Assembly (NCBI GenBank): GCA_040219085.1 | Contig: JAVJTC010000003.1 | Coordinates: 62,001 to 126,000 of the forward strand | Direction: 5' to 3' | Length of the DNA stretch: 64,000 bases | DNA from: Acidimicrobiales bacterium | Lineage (GTDB): Bacteria > Actinomycetota > Acidimicrobiia > Acidimicrobiales > JAVJTC01 | Part shown: piece after piece, positions 1 through 8,118 of the stretch | Layout of the letters: every line of letters begins with the position of its first letter | Numbering within the stretch: the first letter of the stretch is position 1 | Position numbers and translations under genes: made by a program | Notes under the pieces: model-generated | Database searches by the model: none | What the model was told of the DNA's origin: nothing | Seen by the model: the letters and a program-made list of their open reading frames with translations, nothing else

Positions 1-94
1 GGGCGCAACGCGCAGCAGCGCATCGGGACAGCAGTGAGACCGGATGTTCGCCGGTCGACGTAGCCCGCAGCCAGAGATCGGATCGGTCGGTCAG

Positions 95-1030
95 ATGAGC
101 AGCGATATCTCGGCACCGGGAATCACGGTGCATGGCCTCACCAAGCGCTATCACGACCGGGCCGTCGTGCGTGACCTCTCGTTCACGGCACGCCCGGGGC
201 GGGTGACCGGGTTCCTCGGACCGAACGGCTCGGGAAAGTCCACGACGATGAAGATCATGCTCGATCTGGCTTCAGCCGACAGCGGTCGGGTGACCATCGA
301 CGGCACCCGGTACCGGGAGATGGGTGACCCCACAGCGGTCGTCGGAGCGCTCCTCGAGTCGAATGCCTTCCACCCGGGCCGCAGTGGACGCAACCATCTT
401 CTGGTCCTCGCGGATGCGGCGGGAGTGGGCCCGTCCCGCGTGGATGACCTCCTCGAGGAGGTCGCCCTCGGCGACGCCGCAGATCGTCGGGTGGGCGCCT
501 ACTCGCTCGGGATGCGTCAGCGCCTCGGCTTCGCGGGCGCTCTGCTGCGCGACCCACCCGTGCTGATCCTCGATGAGCCGGCGAACGGACTCGACCCCCA
601 GGGCATCCACGAGATGCGAGACATACTGCGCGCCCGGGCCGCCCGAGGGGACACCGTGTTGGTCTCGAGTCACCTGTTGGGCGAGGTGGAGCTGCTCGCC
701 GACGACGTCGTCGTCGTGAATCAGGGCCAACTCGTCACGACCGGCGCTCTCAGCGACATGCGCGAGGCCACGGCGTGGGTCCGCACAGCGACTACGGAAC
801 CGCTACAACGCGTGCTCGAGGATGCGGGGGCCGCGGTCGAACCGAGAGACGACGGCCTCATCGTGCAGGGACTCACGGTCGACGAGATCGGCCGCAGGGC
901 CTTCGACGCCGGCATCGCCGTGTACGAACTGTCTCCGCACACCAGTTCGCTGGAAGACAGATTCCTCGAGTGGACCAGAGATCGGAGCGGAGCCGACCTC
1001 GACGACGCTACGGAGGTGTCAGGACCATGA
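95..1030 (+). CDS. ABC transporter ATP-binding protein
   Basis: ATPase subunit of an ABC-2 type (drug/antibiotic or NatA-like) exporter, acting on the cytoplasmic face of the membrane. Counted from the ATG at 95 (311 aa), Walker A GPNGSGKST is at residues 42-50, the signature SLGMRQ at 137-142, Walker B VLILDEP at 156-162 and the H-loop His at 193. The reading frame is open back to an ATG at 44, but the family N-terminus (IxVxxLTKRY) begins just after the ATG at 95, so that start is preferred. Neither start has a strong Shine-Dalgarno. The stop overlaps the permease start (ATGA), so the two are translationally coupled. The substrate cannot be told from sequence. Confidence 0.9.
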   Translation: MSSDISAPGITVHGLTKRYHDRAVVRDLSFTARPGRVTGFLGPNGSGKSTTMKIMLDLASADSGRVTIDGTRYREMGDPTAVVGALLESNAFHPGRSGRNHLLVLADAAGVGPSRVDDLLEEVALGDAADRRVGAYSLGMRQRLGFAGALLRDPPVLILDEPANGLDPQGIHEMRDILRARAARGDTVLVSSHLLGEVELLADDVVVVNQGQLVTTGALSDMREATAWVRTATTEPLQRVLEDAGAAVEPRDDGLIVQGLTVDEIGRRAFDAGIAVYELSPHTSSLEDRFLEWTRDRSGADLDDATEVSGP

Positions 1031-1794
1031 TCTGGCGCCGGCTTCTGCGGGCCGAGATCCGCAAGCTCACCTCGACGAGAATGCCCCTCGCATTCGTCGT
1101 CGTGCTCGCTGCCATCAGCGCAACCACGGCGAGCGCCGTGATCTGGGGAAAGGACTTCGACGGGACCAAGACGTTCGTCTCCACCGCGGCCGATCAGCGG
1201 TCCCTGGTGGCCTTTGCGGCGAATGCCACCGTCATCGGAGCGCTCTACGGCGCGATCGCCGTGTCCCGCGAGTACGCACATGGCACGGTGATCCCCACGT
1301 TCCTGAGCTCCCCACGGCGGCATCGTGCCACGACGGCCCAATCGAGCGCGATCGCACTGGGTGGCGCTGTCATCGGCCTGTTGGGGGCGGGCTTCACAGT
1401 GGCCGCAGTGGCGGCCTCGCTCACCACCACCGAGTTCGGGTTCTCCGTCTCGGCAGCCGGTGTGGTCCGAGTCATCGCCGCGGCAGCCTTCTCGGGCGCG
1501 GTCGGCGCACTGTTGGGCGGAGGAATCGGTGCCGTCGTCCGCAACACCGGCGGGGCAGTCGTCGGGGTGGTGCTCGCCCTGGTCATCGGCCCGCCACTGA
1601 TCGTGCAACTCATCAGCGACGCCAGCCGCTGGATCCCCGCTCCGCTCGCCATCGCCCTGTCCGGGGTCGACGCCGAGGCGGCCGGGCTCGAGAGTCAGGT
1701 GGACGCGATCTCTGCGGTCGGAGGCCTCATGGTCTGGGCGCTGGTCCCGACGGTCGTCGGACTCTGGTCCGTTCAGCGACGCGACGTTGCGTAG
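1027..1794 (+). CDS. ABC transporter permease (ABC-2 type)
   Basis: Membrane subunit paired with the preceding ATPase; its ATG overlaps the ATPase stop. About 255 aa with five to six hydrophobic segments (around residues 20-40, 60-80, 105-130, 145-170, 175-200, 230-250). The start MIWRRLLRAEIRKLTSTR resembles ABC-2 permeases, where an amphipathic basic helix precedes the first membrane span. Many small residues (Ala, Gly, Val) in the spans. The pair is typical of actinobacterial exporters of unknown substrate. Transcription runs towards recA, and a long hairpin separates the two convergent genes. Confidence 0.85.
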   Translation: MIWRRLLRAEIRKLTSTRMPLAFVVVLAAISATTASAVIWGKDFDGTKTFVSTAADQRSLVAFAANATVIGALYGAIAVSREYAHGTVIPTFLSSPRRHRATTAQSSAIALGGAVIGLLGAGFTVAAVAASLTTTEFGFSVSAAGVVRVIAAAAFSGAVGALLGGGIGAVVRNTGGAVVGVVLALVIGPPLIVQLISDASRWIPAPLAIALSGVDAEAAGLESQVDAISAVGGLMVWALVPTVVGLWSVQRRDVA

Positions 1795-1801
1795 AGTTCG
1801 C

Positions 1802-1835
1802 CGACGTCCCCCGGGAGAACTCCCAGGGGACGTCG
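1802..1835. terminator. Bidirectional hairpin between the ABC permease and recA
   Basis: Inverted repeat with arms CGACGTCCCC (1802-1811) and GGGGACGTCG (1826-1835). After one mismatch the inner arms GGGAG and CTCCC pair across a 2-nt loop, giving about 15 paired bases. It lies 7 bp after the permease stop and about 20 bp after the recA stop, so it can end transcription from both sides. There is no T-run on either strand, which is common for hairpins in high-GC actinobacteria. Confidence 0.7.
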
Positions 1836-1854
1836 ACGCCGGCAGAGCGATACT

Positions 1855-2904
1855 TCACTCTTCTATCTTGATCGGCTCCTCATCGGCTTCGCTGAAGCCC
1901 TCTTCACCCTCTTCGGGCTCCTCGGCGGGACGCACCGCGGCCATGATCCGCTCGGAGATCTCGACCATCATCTCAGGGTTGTCACGCAGGAAGGTCTTGG
2001 CGTTCTCCCTGCCCTGGCCGAGTTGTTCGCCCTCGTAGGTGTACCAGGCACCCGCTTTGCGGACGATGTCCAGCTCCGCGCCCTTGTCCAGCACCGAACC
2101 CTCACGACTGATGCCCTGGGAGTACATGATGTCGAACTCGGCCTGACGGAACGGCGGGGCGCACTTGTTCTTGACGACCTTCACACGTGTGCGGTTGCCA
2201 ACCACCTCGACGCCGTCCTTGATGGACTCGATCCGGCGGATGTCGAGACGTACCGACGAGTAGAACTTCAGGGCCCGTCCACCCGGAGTGGTCTCCGGCG
2301 AGCCGAACATGACCCCGATCTTCTCCCGCAACTGGTTGATGAAGATGCAGATGGTCTTCGACTTGTTGAGATTGGCCGTGAGCTTGCGCAGCGCCTGCGA
2401 CATCAACCGTGCCTGGAGACCGACGTGGCTGTCGCCCATCTCCCCCTCGATCTCCGCCCGTGGGGTGAGCGCGGCGACCGAGTCGATCACGATCACGTCC
2501 AGCGCACCCGAGCGGATGAGGGTGTCGGTGATCTCGAGCGCCTGCTCGCCGGTGTCGGGCTGGGAGATCAACAGCTCGTCGACGTCCACGCCGATGGCCC
2601 GCGAGTAGATGGGGTCCAGTGCGTGCTCGGCGTCGATGAACGCACACACGCCGCCGTTGCGCTGCGCCTCGGCCACGACGTGCAGCGCCAGGGTGGTCTT
2701 ACCCGAGGACTCCGGCCCGTAGATCTCGGTGACCCGGCCCCGCGGAAGACCCCCGATGCCGAGGGCGAGGTCCAGCGCCAACGCACCGGTCGGAATGGAG
2801 GCGATGGCGGTGATACCCCTCTCGCCCATCTTCATGACGGCACCCTGTCCGTGCTGCTTTTCGATCTGGCGCATCGCCATCTCGAGTGCCTTCTCTCGCT
2901 CCAC
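1855..2904 (-). CDS. recA: Recombinase RecA
   Basis: ATP-dependent strand-exchange protein for homologous recombination and co-protease for LexA cleavage. 349 aa from a GTG at 2904, which is preceded by AGAGG nine bases upstream. That start gives the usual N-terminus [18 protein letters not shown]; the frame is open about 108 codons further but without RecA homology. Walker A GPESSGKT is at residues 63-70. The tail is strongly acidic, as usual. No recX follows: the stop is next to a hairpin and a convergent ABC transporter. The upstream region carries a LexA operator inside the promoter, so SOS control is expected. Confidence 0.98.
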   Translation of the reverse strand: MEREKALEMAMRQIEKQHGQGAVMKMGERGITAIASIPTGALALDLALGIGGLPRGRVTEIYGPESSGKTTLALHVVAEAQRNGGVCAFIDAEHALDPIYSRAIGVDVDELLISQPDTGEQALEITDTLIRSGALDVIVIDSVAALTPRAEIEGEMGDSHVGLQARLMSQALRKLTANLNKSKTICIFINQLREKIGVMFGSPETTPGGRALKFYSSVRLDIRRIESIKDGVEVVGNRTRVKVVKNKCAPPFRQAEFDIMYSQGISREGSVLDKGAELDIVRKAGAWYTYEGEQLGQGRENAKTFLRDNPEMMVEISERIMAAVRPAEEPEEGEEGFSEADEEPIKIEE

Positions 2905-3043
2905 CTGTTCGTTCCTCTCGTGACTTCGGGGGTTTCGGGGAATGTCGTCGGGCTCGGCGTGCACCGGAGCCGTGTTGAACCCGACCCTACGGACGGGGGG
3001 TGACAGTCTCCGGAGCGGGTCGGTCCGGCGCCGGAATGACAGC

Positions 3044-3072
3044 AGCGTAACTTCGAACGGTTGTTCGATCAA
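3044..3072 (-). promoter_or_regulatory. recA promoter, -35 TTGATC / -10 TACGCT
   Basis: On the minus strand TTGATC (3072-3067) and TACGCT (3049-3044) are separated by exactly 17 bp. Both are plausible sigma-70 hexamers, with TTGA and TA...T matching consensus. The spacer contains most of the LexA operator, so bound LexA would block RNA polymerase. The predicted transcript start near 3037 would leave a leader of about 130 nt before the GTG. Confidence 0.6.
3053..3068. promoter_or_regulatory. LexA operator (SOS box)
   Basis: The sequence TCGAACGGTTGTTCGA is a perfect match to the TCGAAC-N4-GTTCGA operator known from mycobacteria and to the core GAAC-N4-GTTC of other Gram-positives. It sits between the predicted -35 and -10 of recA. 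It also lies about 144 bp upstream of the divergent msrB, which might therefore respond as well, but that is speculative. Confidence 0.88.
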
Positions 3073-3211
3073 GCCTTTCGGCCCGGACGCGCCGGATCTT
3101 CGCCGGCGTGGGCGGATCCGGCCGATTCGGGGAACGGATCGGCCCCCCGGGGCGTTGATACCTTCGAAGCAGGTCCGCACCCGCCGCGGACCGCTCTCCA
3201 CGAGGAGGACC

Positions 3212-3631
3212 ATGTCCACCAGCGACACCGACGACCTGCGTCACCGACTCACCCCCGAGCAGTACCACGTCACCCAGGAGGCCGGCACCGAGCGTGCGTT
3301 CACCGGCGAGTACTGGGACACGAAGGACCCTGGGATCTACCGCTGCGTCGTCTGCGACGAGCCCCTCTTCTCGAGCGAGGCCAAGTACGACTCCGGGTCC
3401 GGCTGGCCGAGCTTCCACTCCGAGATCGACGATGGAAAGGTGGACCGCCACAGCGACGTCAGCCTCGGCATGGTGCGCACCGAGGCGGTGTGCGGCAACT
3501 GCGGGGCCCACCTCGGCCACGTCTTTCCCGACGGCCCCCGGCCCACGGGCGAGCGCTACTGCATGAACTCGGCCTCGCTGCGCCTCGATCGCGACGCCGC
3601 TGACGCGGACCCCTCGACCGACGAGGCCTGA
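3212..3631 (+). CDS. msrB: Peptide-methionine (R)-S-oxide reductase MsrB
   Basis: Reduces methionine-R-sulfoxide in oxidised proteins using thioredoxin. 139 aa from the ATG at 3212, preceded by GAGGAGG at 3202-3208. Two zinc-binding pairs (CVVC and CGNC) and the catalytic Cys in RYCMNSASL are present; SGWPSF and GHVFPDGP are family signatures. Cytoplasmic, single-domain, no MsrA fusion. Transcribed away from recA and convergent with thpR. Confidence 0.96.
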   Translation: MSTSDTDDLRHRLTPEQYHVTQEAGTERAFTGEYWDTKDPGIYRCVVCDEPLFSSEAKYDSGSGWPSFHSEIDDGKVDRHSDVSLGMVRTEAVCGNCGAHLGHVFPDGPRPTGERYCMNSASLRLDRDAADADPSTDEA

Positions 3632-3696
3632 CCGACGAGGCCCGAGCGGAAGCTCATGAGTCGCCGCCGGGACCGACCCGACTGTTGCCGCGCCCC

Positions 3697-4257
3697 TCAG
3701 CGCAGCGTCACCGTCGACACCACCGAATAGACCGGCCCGTCGTGGCGCGTCTCGCTGCGCATCAGATGGACCTCTGCCGCGGTGAATCGAGCCGTCACCC
3801 GGTGCCCGATCAGATCGACACCGCCCGCCGGGCCCCTCGTACGCGCGAGGGTGAGATGACCCCGGAAGTCGCGCCCGTCTGGCGCCTCAGCCACGCTCGC
3901 GGTGGCGCCCACCACGGCCCTCGCGAGGCCGTCCACCCCCGACGCCGGCACCATCACGATCGAGGTCCCGAGCACTTCCACGGTGGGTCCCAGCTCGACA
4001 TCGACCGGCGGATACGCCAACCCGGCGAGGGCCCGGGTCGCCCCGTCGAGATCCACCGTCCCGAGGAACCGCAGGGTCACGTGCCACTGCTCACGGCTCG
4101 TCCAACGCAGCCCAGGCTGTTCCCACCGGGGAAGCGCCTCCAACAGGTCGCACACCTCAGGGGGCGGCACCAACGCTACGAAGGCCCGCGCCGCGCCGGA
4201 CGAATCGGGACCTCCCGACGGGGTAGCGTCGGGCGATGGCCGGCTATTCGTCGACAC
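3697..4257 (-). CDS. thpR: RNA 2',3'-cyclic phosphodiesterase (2'-5' RNA ligase family)
   Basis: 2H phosphoesterase that opens 2',3'-cyclic phosphates on RNA ends. The two catalytic HxT motifs are HVTLRF and HLTLAR, spaced as in the family. 186 aa from a GTG at 4257. The first 25 residues are Ser/Pro/Gly-rich and not part of the fold, which begins near RAFVALVPP, but no better start is seen. The 5' end overlaps the divergent DUF3052 gene by about 22 bp, so both starts share one short stretch of DNA. Confidence 0.88.
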   Translation of the reverse strand: MSTNSRPSPDATPSGGPDSSGAARAFVALVPPPEVCDLLEALPRWEQPGLRWTSREQWHVTLRFLGTVDLDGATRALAGLAYPPVDVELGPTVEVLGTSIVMVPASGVDGLARAVVGATASVAEAPDGRDFRGHLTLARTRGPAGGVDLIGHRVTARFTAAEVHLMRSETRHDGPVYSVVSTVTLR

Positions 4258-4640
4258 CGCTCGCCCGCAAGCTCGGGATCACGCCGGGCGACACCGTGGC
4301 CCTCGTCGACGGTCCGGACCACCTGGGCGAGATCCTCGCCCCGCTGCCCGACGACGTGGTCATCCGCCACGACCTGCGTGCCGCTGTGGACGTGGCGGTC
4401 GTGTTCTTCACCTCGCGGGCCGCGTTCCGGCGCCGCCTCGGACCGCTGACGCGGGCGATCTTCCCCGCCGGTGGAGCCTGGGTCGCCTGGCCGAAACGGG
4501 CCTCGGGTGTGCCCACCGACATGACCGAGGACGTGGTGCGCGCCGAGGCGCTCCCCCTCGGCGTCGTCGACAACAAGGTCTGCGCCATCGACGACACCTG
4601 GAGTGGTCTGCGGCTCGTGTGGCGACGCGAGAACCGCTGA
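4236..4640 (+). CDS. DUF3052 family protein
   Basis: 134-aa cytoplasmic protein of the DUF3052 family, found mainly in actinobacteria and of unknown function. The N-terminus reads MAGYSSTPLARKLGI, with LARKLGI typical, followed by two alpha/beta halves; the motif AWPKRASG is characteristic of the family. No catalytic motif or membrane segment is visible. It is head-to-head with thpR (overlapping starts) and convergent with ppx. Confidence 0.85.
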   Translation: MAGYSSTPLARKLGITPGDTVALVDGPDHLGEILAPLPDDVVIRHDLRAAVDVAVVFFTSRAAFRRRLGPLTRAIFPAGGAWVAWPKRASGVPTDMTEDVVRAEALPLGVVDNKVCAIDDTWSGLRLVWRRENR

Positions 4641-4664
4641 CCGGACGACCGGACGGCGGCGTCC

Positions 4665-6206
4665 TCACGCGACGACGATCCGTACGGGCCTTCCCACGGC
4701 GTCGGCGAGCAGGTCCGTGCGATCGGTGGCCGTGAAGATCTCGACGTCGGCGTCGGCCCCCGGCGCGATGGTAAGGACGATCTCCAACTCGTCGCCGAGG
4801 CGACACTCCACGTCGGCGACGACCTCGGACCGGCTGCGGTCCAGGGCGATACCCACCCGCAGCAGCCCGGCGAGCATCCGCACCAGGGCACGGTCCGCCT
4901 CGTCGAGCGCCACGAAGGGTTCGTGGCTGGTCTTGGGGGCCGAACGACGGTGATAGCGCGAGACCTGGGCGATGAGCTCGATCTCGCCCTCGGTGAACCC
5001 CACCAGCTGATCGGTGTGACGAATCACGTAGTAGCTGTGCTTGTGATGGGCGGCGTGGGAGATGAACAGCCCGACGTTGTGCAGCATGCCCGCGGCCTCG
5101 AGGAGGTCCCGTTCGGCTGAGCCGTAGCCGTGATGATCGCCGAGTTGGTCGAACATCTCGAGCGCCAGGTCGGTCGCGTGCTCGACCTCGGAGCGGTCCG
5201 CGCTGAAGCGGTCGGCCATGCCCAGCACCGAGTCGCGCCGGATGTCGCTCAGCTGGCGCATGACGTCGCCCCGGTCACCCGCCGCGATCCTGTCCAGGAG
5301 GACCCCCTCGCGCAGCGCGTACTCCGAGACGGTCATCGCGGGGATCGACAACTCGTCGAACAGTGCCTCGAGCAGCAACACGCCGGCGACGATGACATCG
5401 GCGCGCCGCGGATCGAGCCCCGTGAGCGAGCCTCGCCGCTCGGTCGTCTTCGCGGCGAGGATCTCGTCGACCACGACACCGAGATCCTCGCGGTCGAAGG
5501 TCGCGTTGTTCACCCACCTCGTCGGTTCCCGCCCGTGGTGGTGCTCGACCATCGTGGCGATCGACGCGATCGTGCCGGAACTCCCGACCGCCCGCTCGAA
5601 ACCCACCTCGGCGATGTCACGGGCCACCGGTGCCAGGAACGCGGCCAGGTAGCGGCGGCACTCCGCCACCTTCTTGGAGCGGGACCGGCCGTCCGCGAAG
5701 AACCGGTCCGTGAGTCGGATGTGGCCGAGCTTCACACTGCGTGCGGCCAGGACGCGGGGGCCGAGTCCCACCAGCAGCTCGGTGCTGCCGCCGCCGATGT
5801 CGATCAGCAACAGTTGCTCGTCATAGACCGGCACCGCCTGCAGGACACCGAGATGGATGAGCCGGGCCTCCTCCACACCGGAGATGACCTCGACGTCCAC
5901 CCCGGACTCCCGTGCCACTCGGCGCAGGAACTCGTCGCGGTTGGAGGCCTCACGGACGGCGCTCGTCGCGACGGCGGTGACGTCCGCTCCGAGGCTCTCG
6001 GCCAGGCGCGCGTAGTGGGTGATCGCCTCCACCCCGCGTTCGATGGCGTCGGGCTCGAGGCTCCGCAGATCGCCGGGACCGCTACCGAGACGTACGGACG
6101 TCTTCTCGCGGGATACGATCTCGAAGCCACCTTCGGGACGCACCCGTGCCACGACGAGGTGGATCGAGTTGGTCCCGATGTCGATCGCGGCGTGCAGGTC
6201 CGACAC
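4665..6206 (-). CDS. ppx: Ppx/GppA exopolyphosphatase family protein with C-terminal HD domain
   Basis: Hydrolyses polyphosphate and/or pppGpp and so links to the stringent response and phosphate storage. 513 aa. The N-terminal actin-like ASKHA fold has phosphate loops AIDIGTNSIHLVVA (residues 6-19) and LLIDIGGGSTELLVG (near 135-150). The C-terminal third has an HD-type helical domain (MLHNVGLFISHAAHHKHS). Starts with GTG six bases after the cinA stop, so it belongs to the rimO-pgsA-cinA-ppx transcript. Whether polyphosphate or pppGpp is preferred cannot be told. Confidence 0.92.
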   Translation of the reverse strand: MSDLHAAIDIGTNSIHLVVARVRPEGGFEIVSREKTSVRLGSGPGDLRSLEPDAIERGVEAITHYARLAESLGADVTAVATSAVREASNRDEFLRRVARESGVDVEVISGVEEARLIHLGVLQAVPVYDEQLLLIDIGGGSTELLVGLGPRVLAARSVKLGHIRLTDRFFADGRSRSKKVAECRRYLAAFLAPVARDIAEVGFERAVGSSGTIASIATMVEHHHGREPTRWVNNATFDREDLGVVVDEILAAKTTERRGSLTGLDPRRADVIVAGVLLLEALFDELSIPAMTVSEYALREGVLLDRIAAGDRGDVMRQLSDIRRDSVLGMADRFSADRSEVEHATDLALEMFDQLGDHHGYGSAERDLLEAAGMLHNVGLFISHAAHHKHSYYVIRHTDQLVGFTEGEIELIAQVSRYHRRSAPKTSHEPFVALDEADRALVRMLAGLLRVGIALDRSRSEVVADVECRLGDELEIVLTIAPGADADVEIFTATDRTDLLADAVGRPVRIVVA

Positions 6207-6212
6207 GGGGGT

Positions 6213-7466
6213 TCAGCCGACGAGCTGCGCGCGCCGCAGGAGCCGCACGCGCAGGTCCGACAGGGCGGAGATGGTCGTGAACTGGCGCACCCGCTCCCGG
6301 TCGGTCGGGTACGCCATGCGGTGGGTGCTGACCTCGCCGTCGAGAAGCGTCGCCATCCACACGGTGCCCGGGGCGAGACCGTCGACCGGGTCCGGGCCGG
6401 CCACCCCGGTGACGGCGATGGCGCAGTCGGCGCCGAGGACGTCGGCGACGCCGCGGGCCATCGCGACGGCTGCCTCCTCGGAGACGACGGGCACGTCGGG
6501 CACACCCAGGACGTCGTGCTTGACGGTTGCGGCGTAGGAGACGACCGAGCCGACGAAGACGTCACTGGCCCCCGGGATCATCGTCAGACGGGCACCGATG
6601 AGCCCGCCGGTCAGGGACTCCGCCGTGGCGAGCCGCAGGCCGGCGTCGCGACACAGGTCCAGCACGACGGACTCCATCGTCTCGTCGTCCACCCCGAAGA
6701 TGAGCTCGTCTCCGAGCAGCGCGCGCAGCCGGGCCTCTTCGGCGTCGAGGACGGCGGCGAGGTGGGCCGGCGAGTCCGCCTTTGCCGTGATCCGGACCTT
6801 GAGGCCCTCCCAGCCCGACGCGAGGAACGCGATGGTCGCATCGCCGGAGGCGTCCAGCCGTTCGATCTCGGCCTGGAGCCGCTCTGAGAGACCGGACTCG
6901 GACTCCCCCCAGGTCCGCAGGACCCGTGAGCCGATGACGGCGGTGATCCCGGCCCGTCGCTTCAGGTCCTCGACCACGAACTCGCCGACCATCCGCTGCA
7001 TCTCCCAGGGGACCCCGGGCACGGCATAGACGACCTTGTCGCCAACGGGGCACACGAGCCCCGGAGCGGTTCCCGGCATCACCGGTATCAGCGAAGCGCC
7101 GACGGGTACGTCGGCCTGGCGCAGGTTGTTGTCCGACATCGGCCGACCGAGGTCCGCGAAGAACCTCGAGATGCGTCCGACCGCGCCGTCGTCGCGGACG
7201 AGGTCGACGCCCATCACCGCGGCGATCGCTTCACGGGTGATGTCGTCCTGGGTCGGTCCGAGGCCGCCGCAGCAGATCACGGCGTCGCTGCGGTCCAACG
7301 CCTGTGCCAGCACGGCGACCATCCGGGCGAGGTTGTCACCGACCTTGGTCTGGTGGTGCGAATCGATCCCGCTCAGCGCGAGTTGCTCGCCGATCCAACT
7401 CGAGTTGGTGTCGACGATCTGCCCGAGCAGCAACTCCGTGCCGACCGCCACGACTTCACAGTTCAC
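6213..7466 (-). CDS. cinA: CinA: competence/damage-inducible protein with NMN amidohydrolase domain
   Basis: Two-domain protein of 417 aa. The N-terminal MoCF-biosynthesis-like domain starts EVVAVGTELLLGQIVDTN and contains GGLGPTQDD. The C-terminal nicotinamide-nucleotide amidase domain carries AESLTGGLIGARLT with the catalytic Ser. It recycles NMN to NaMN in NAD salvage. The order rimO-pgsA-cinA, near recA, is conserved in many Gram-positives. Confidence 0.94.
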   Translation of the reverse strand: MNCEVVAVGTELLLGQIVDTNSSWIGEQLALSGIDSHHQTKVGDNLARMVAVLAQALDRSDAVICCGGLGPTQDDITREAIAAVMGVDLVRDDGAVGRISRFFADLGRPMSDNNLRQADVPVGASLIPVMPGTAPGLVCPVGDKVVYAVPGVPWEMQRMVGEFVVEDLKRRAGITAVIGSRVLRTWGESESGLSERLQAEIERLDASGDATIAFLASGWEGLKVRITAKADSPAHLAAVLDAEEARLRALLGDELIFGVDDETMESVVLDLCRDAGLRLATAESLTGGLIGARLTMIPGASDVFVGSVVSYAATVKHDVLGVPDVPVVSEEAAVAMARGVADVLGADCAIAVTGVAGPDPVDGLAPGTVWMATLLDGEVSTHRMAYPTDRERVRQFTTISALSDLRVRLLRRAQLVG

Positions 7467-7521
7467 GGTGCGGACCGTACTCGCGCGACGCCACCGGGCC
7501 CCACGGGACGGCGCAGCCGGC

Positions 7522-8118
7522 TCACCCGCCGGTGTGGCTCGTGGCGGTCCGGCCGTCGACCAGGTACTGGAGTCCCGTTGCCACGGTGAACGCGACGGCG
7601 ACCCACAGCGCCGCGGCCACGACGGTGCGCTCGTCGGAGAGCGGCGGGAAGACCGCTATGGCCAGGGCCAGGCCCTGCACGAAGGTCTTGTACTTGGCGG
7701 ACCGGCGTGCGGGCACAGCGAGGCCCTCGCGGGCGAACCGGACCCGCTGAACGCTGATCCACAGTTCCCGGGCGGCGATGATCGCGACCGGCAGCCACCA
7801 GTACCCGTCCACGGCGACGAGACAGACCATCGCCCCGATCACCACGATCTTGTCGGCGAGAGGGTCCAGGAACGCGCCCGAACGCGAGACGTCGTCGGCG
7901 CGACGGGCGAGGCGGCCGTCGTAGACGTCGCTCGCACCCAGGATCCAGCCGAAGATGAACGCACCCCACGACGCGCCCCGGTCGGGTTCGGCGTCGATGA
8001 TGAACCAGAAGAGCAGCGGCGACGCGGCGATCCGGCTGAGCGTGACGACGTTGGCCGGTCGCAACAGCCACGCGTACGACGACGACACCGATTCCGACGC
8101 GGGGTTGACAGAGGTCAC
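7522..8118 (-). CDS. pgsA: CDP-diacylglycerol-glycerol-3-phosphate 3-phosphatidyltransferase
   Basis: Integral membrane enzyme making phosphatidylglycerol phosphate. 198 aa with four to five hydrophobic segments. The complete CDP-alcohol phosphotransferase motif D-x2-DG-x2-AR-x8-G-x3-D-x3-D is present (DVYDGRLAR ... GAFLDPLAD). The start overlaps the rimO stop (ATGA). The family also includes phosphatidylinositol-phosphate synthases, but the neighbours rimO and cinA favour PgsA. Confidence 0.9.
   Translation of the reverse strand: MTSVNPASESVSSSYAWLLRPANVVTLSRIAASPLLFWFIIDAEPDRGASWGAFIFGWILGASDVYDGRLARRADDVSRSGAFLDPLADKIVVIGAMVCLVAVDGYWWLPVAIIAARELWISVQRVRFAREGLAVPARRSAKYKTFVQGLALAIAVFPPLSDERTVVAAALWVAVAFTVATGLQYLVDGRTATSHTGG

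Larger units (their letters stand above)
2905..3211. other. Divergent recA-msrB intergenic region
   Basis: 307 bp without a credible gene. It holds the recA promoter and LexA operator near its middle and the strong ribosome binding site of msrB at its right end. The open frame upstream of recA is GC-driven. No other structure was recognised. Confidence 0.7.

Noticed and set aside
2905-3228. N-terminal extension of RecA
   Set aside because: Arg/Pro-rich, no RecA homology, contains the promoter and LexA site; the GTG at 2904 has a good ribosome binding site.
5130-6887. Plus-strand open frame of 585 codons opposite ppx and cinA
   Set aside because: Antisense shadow; both minus-strand genes have complete catalytic motifs.
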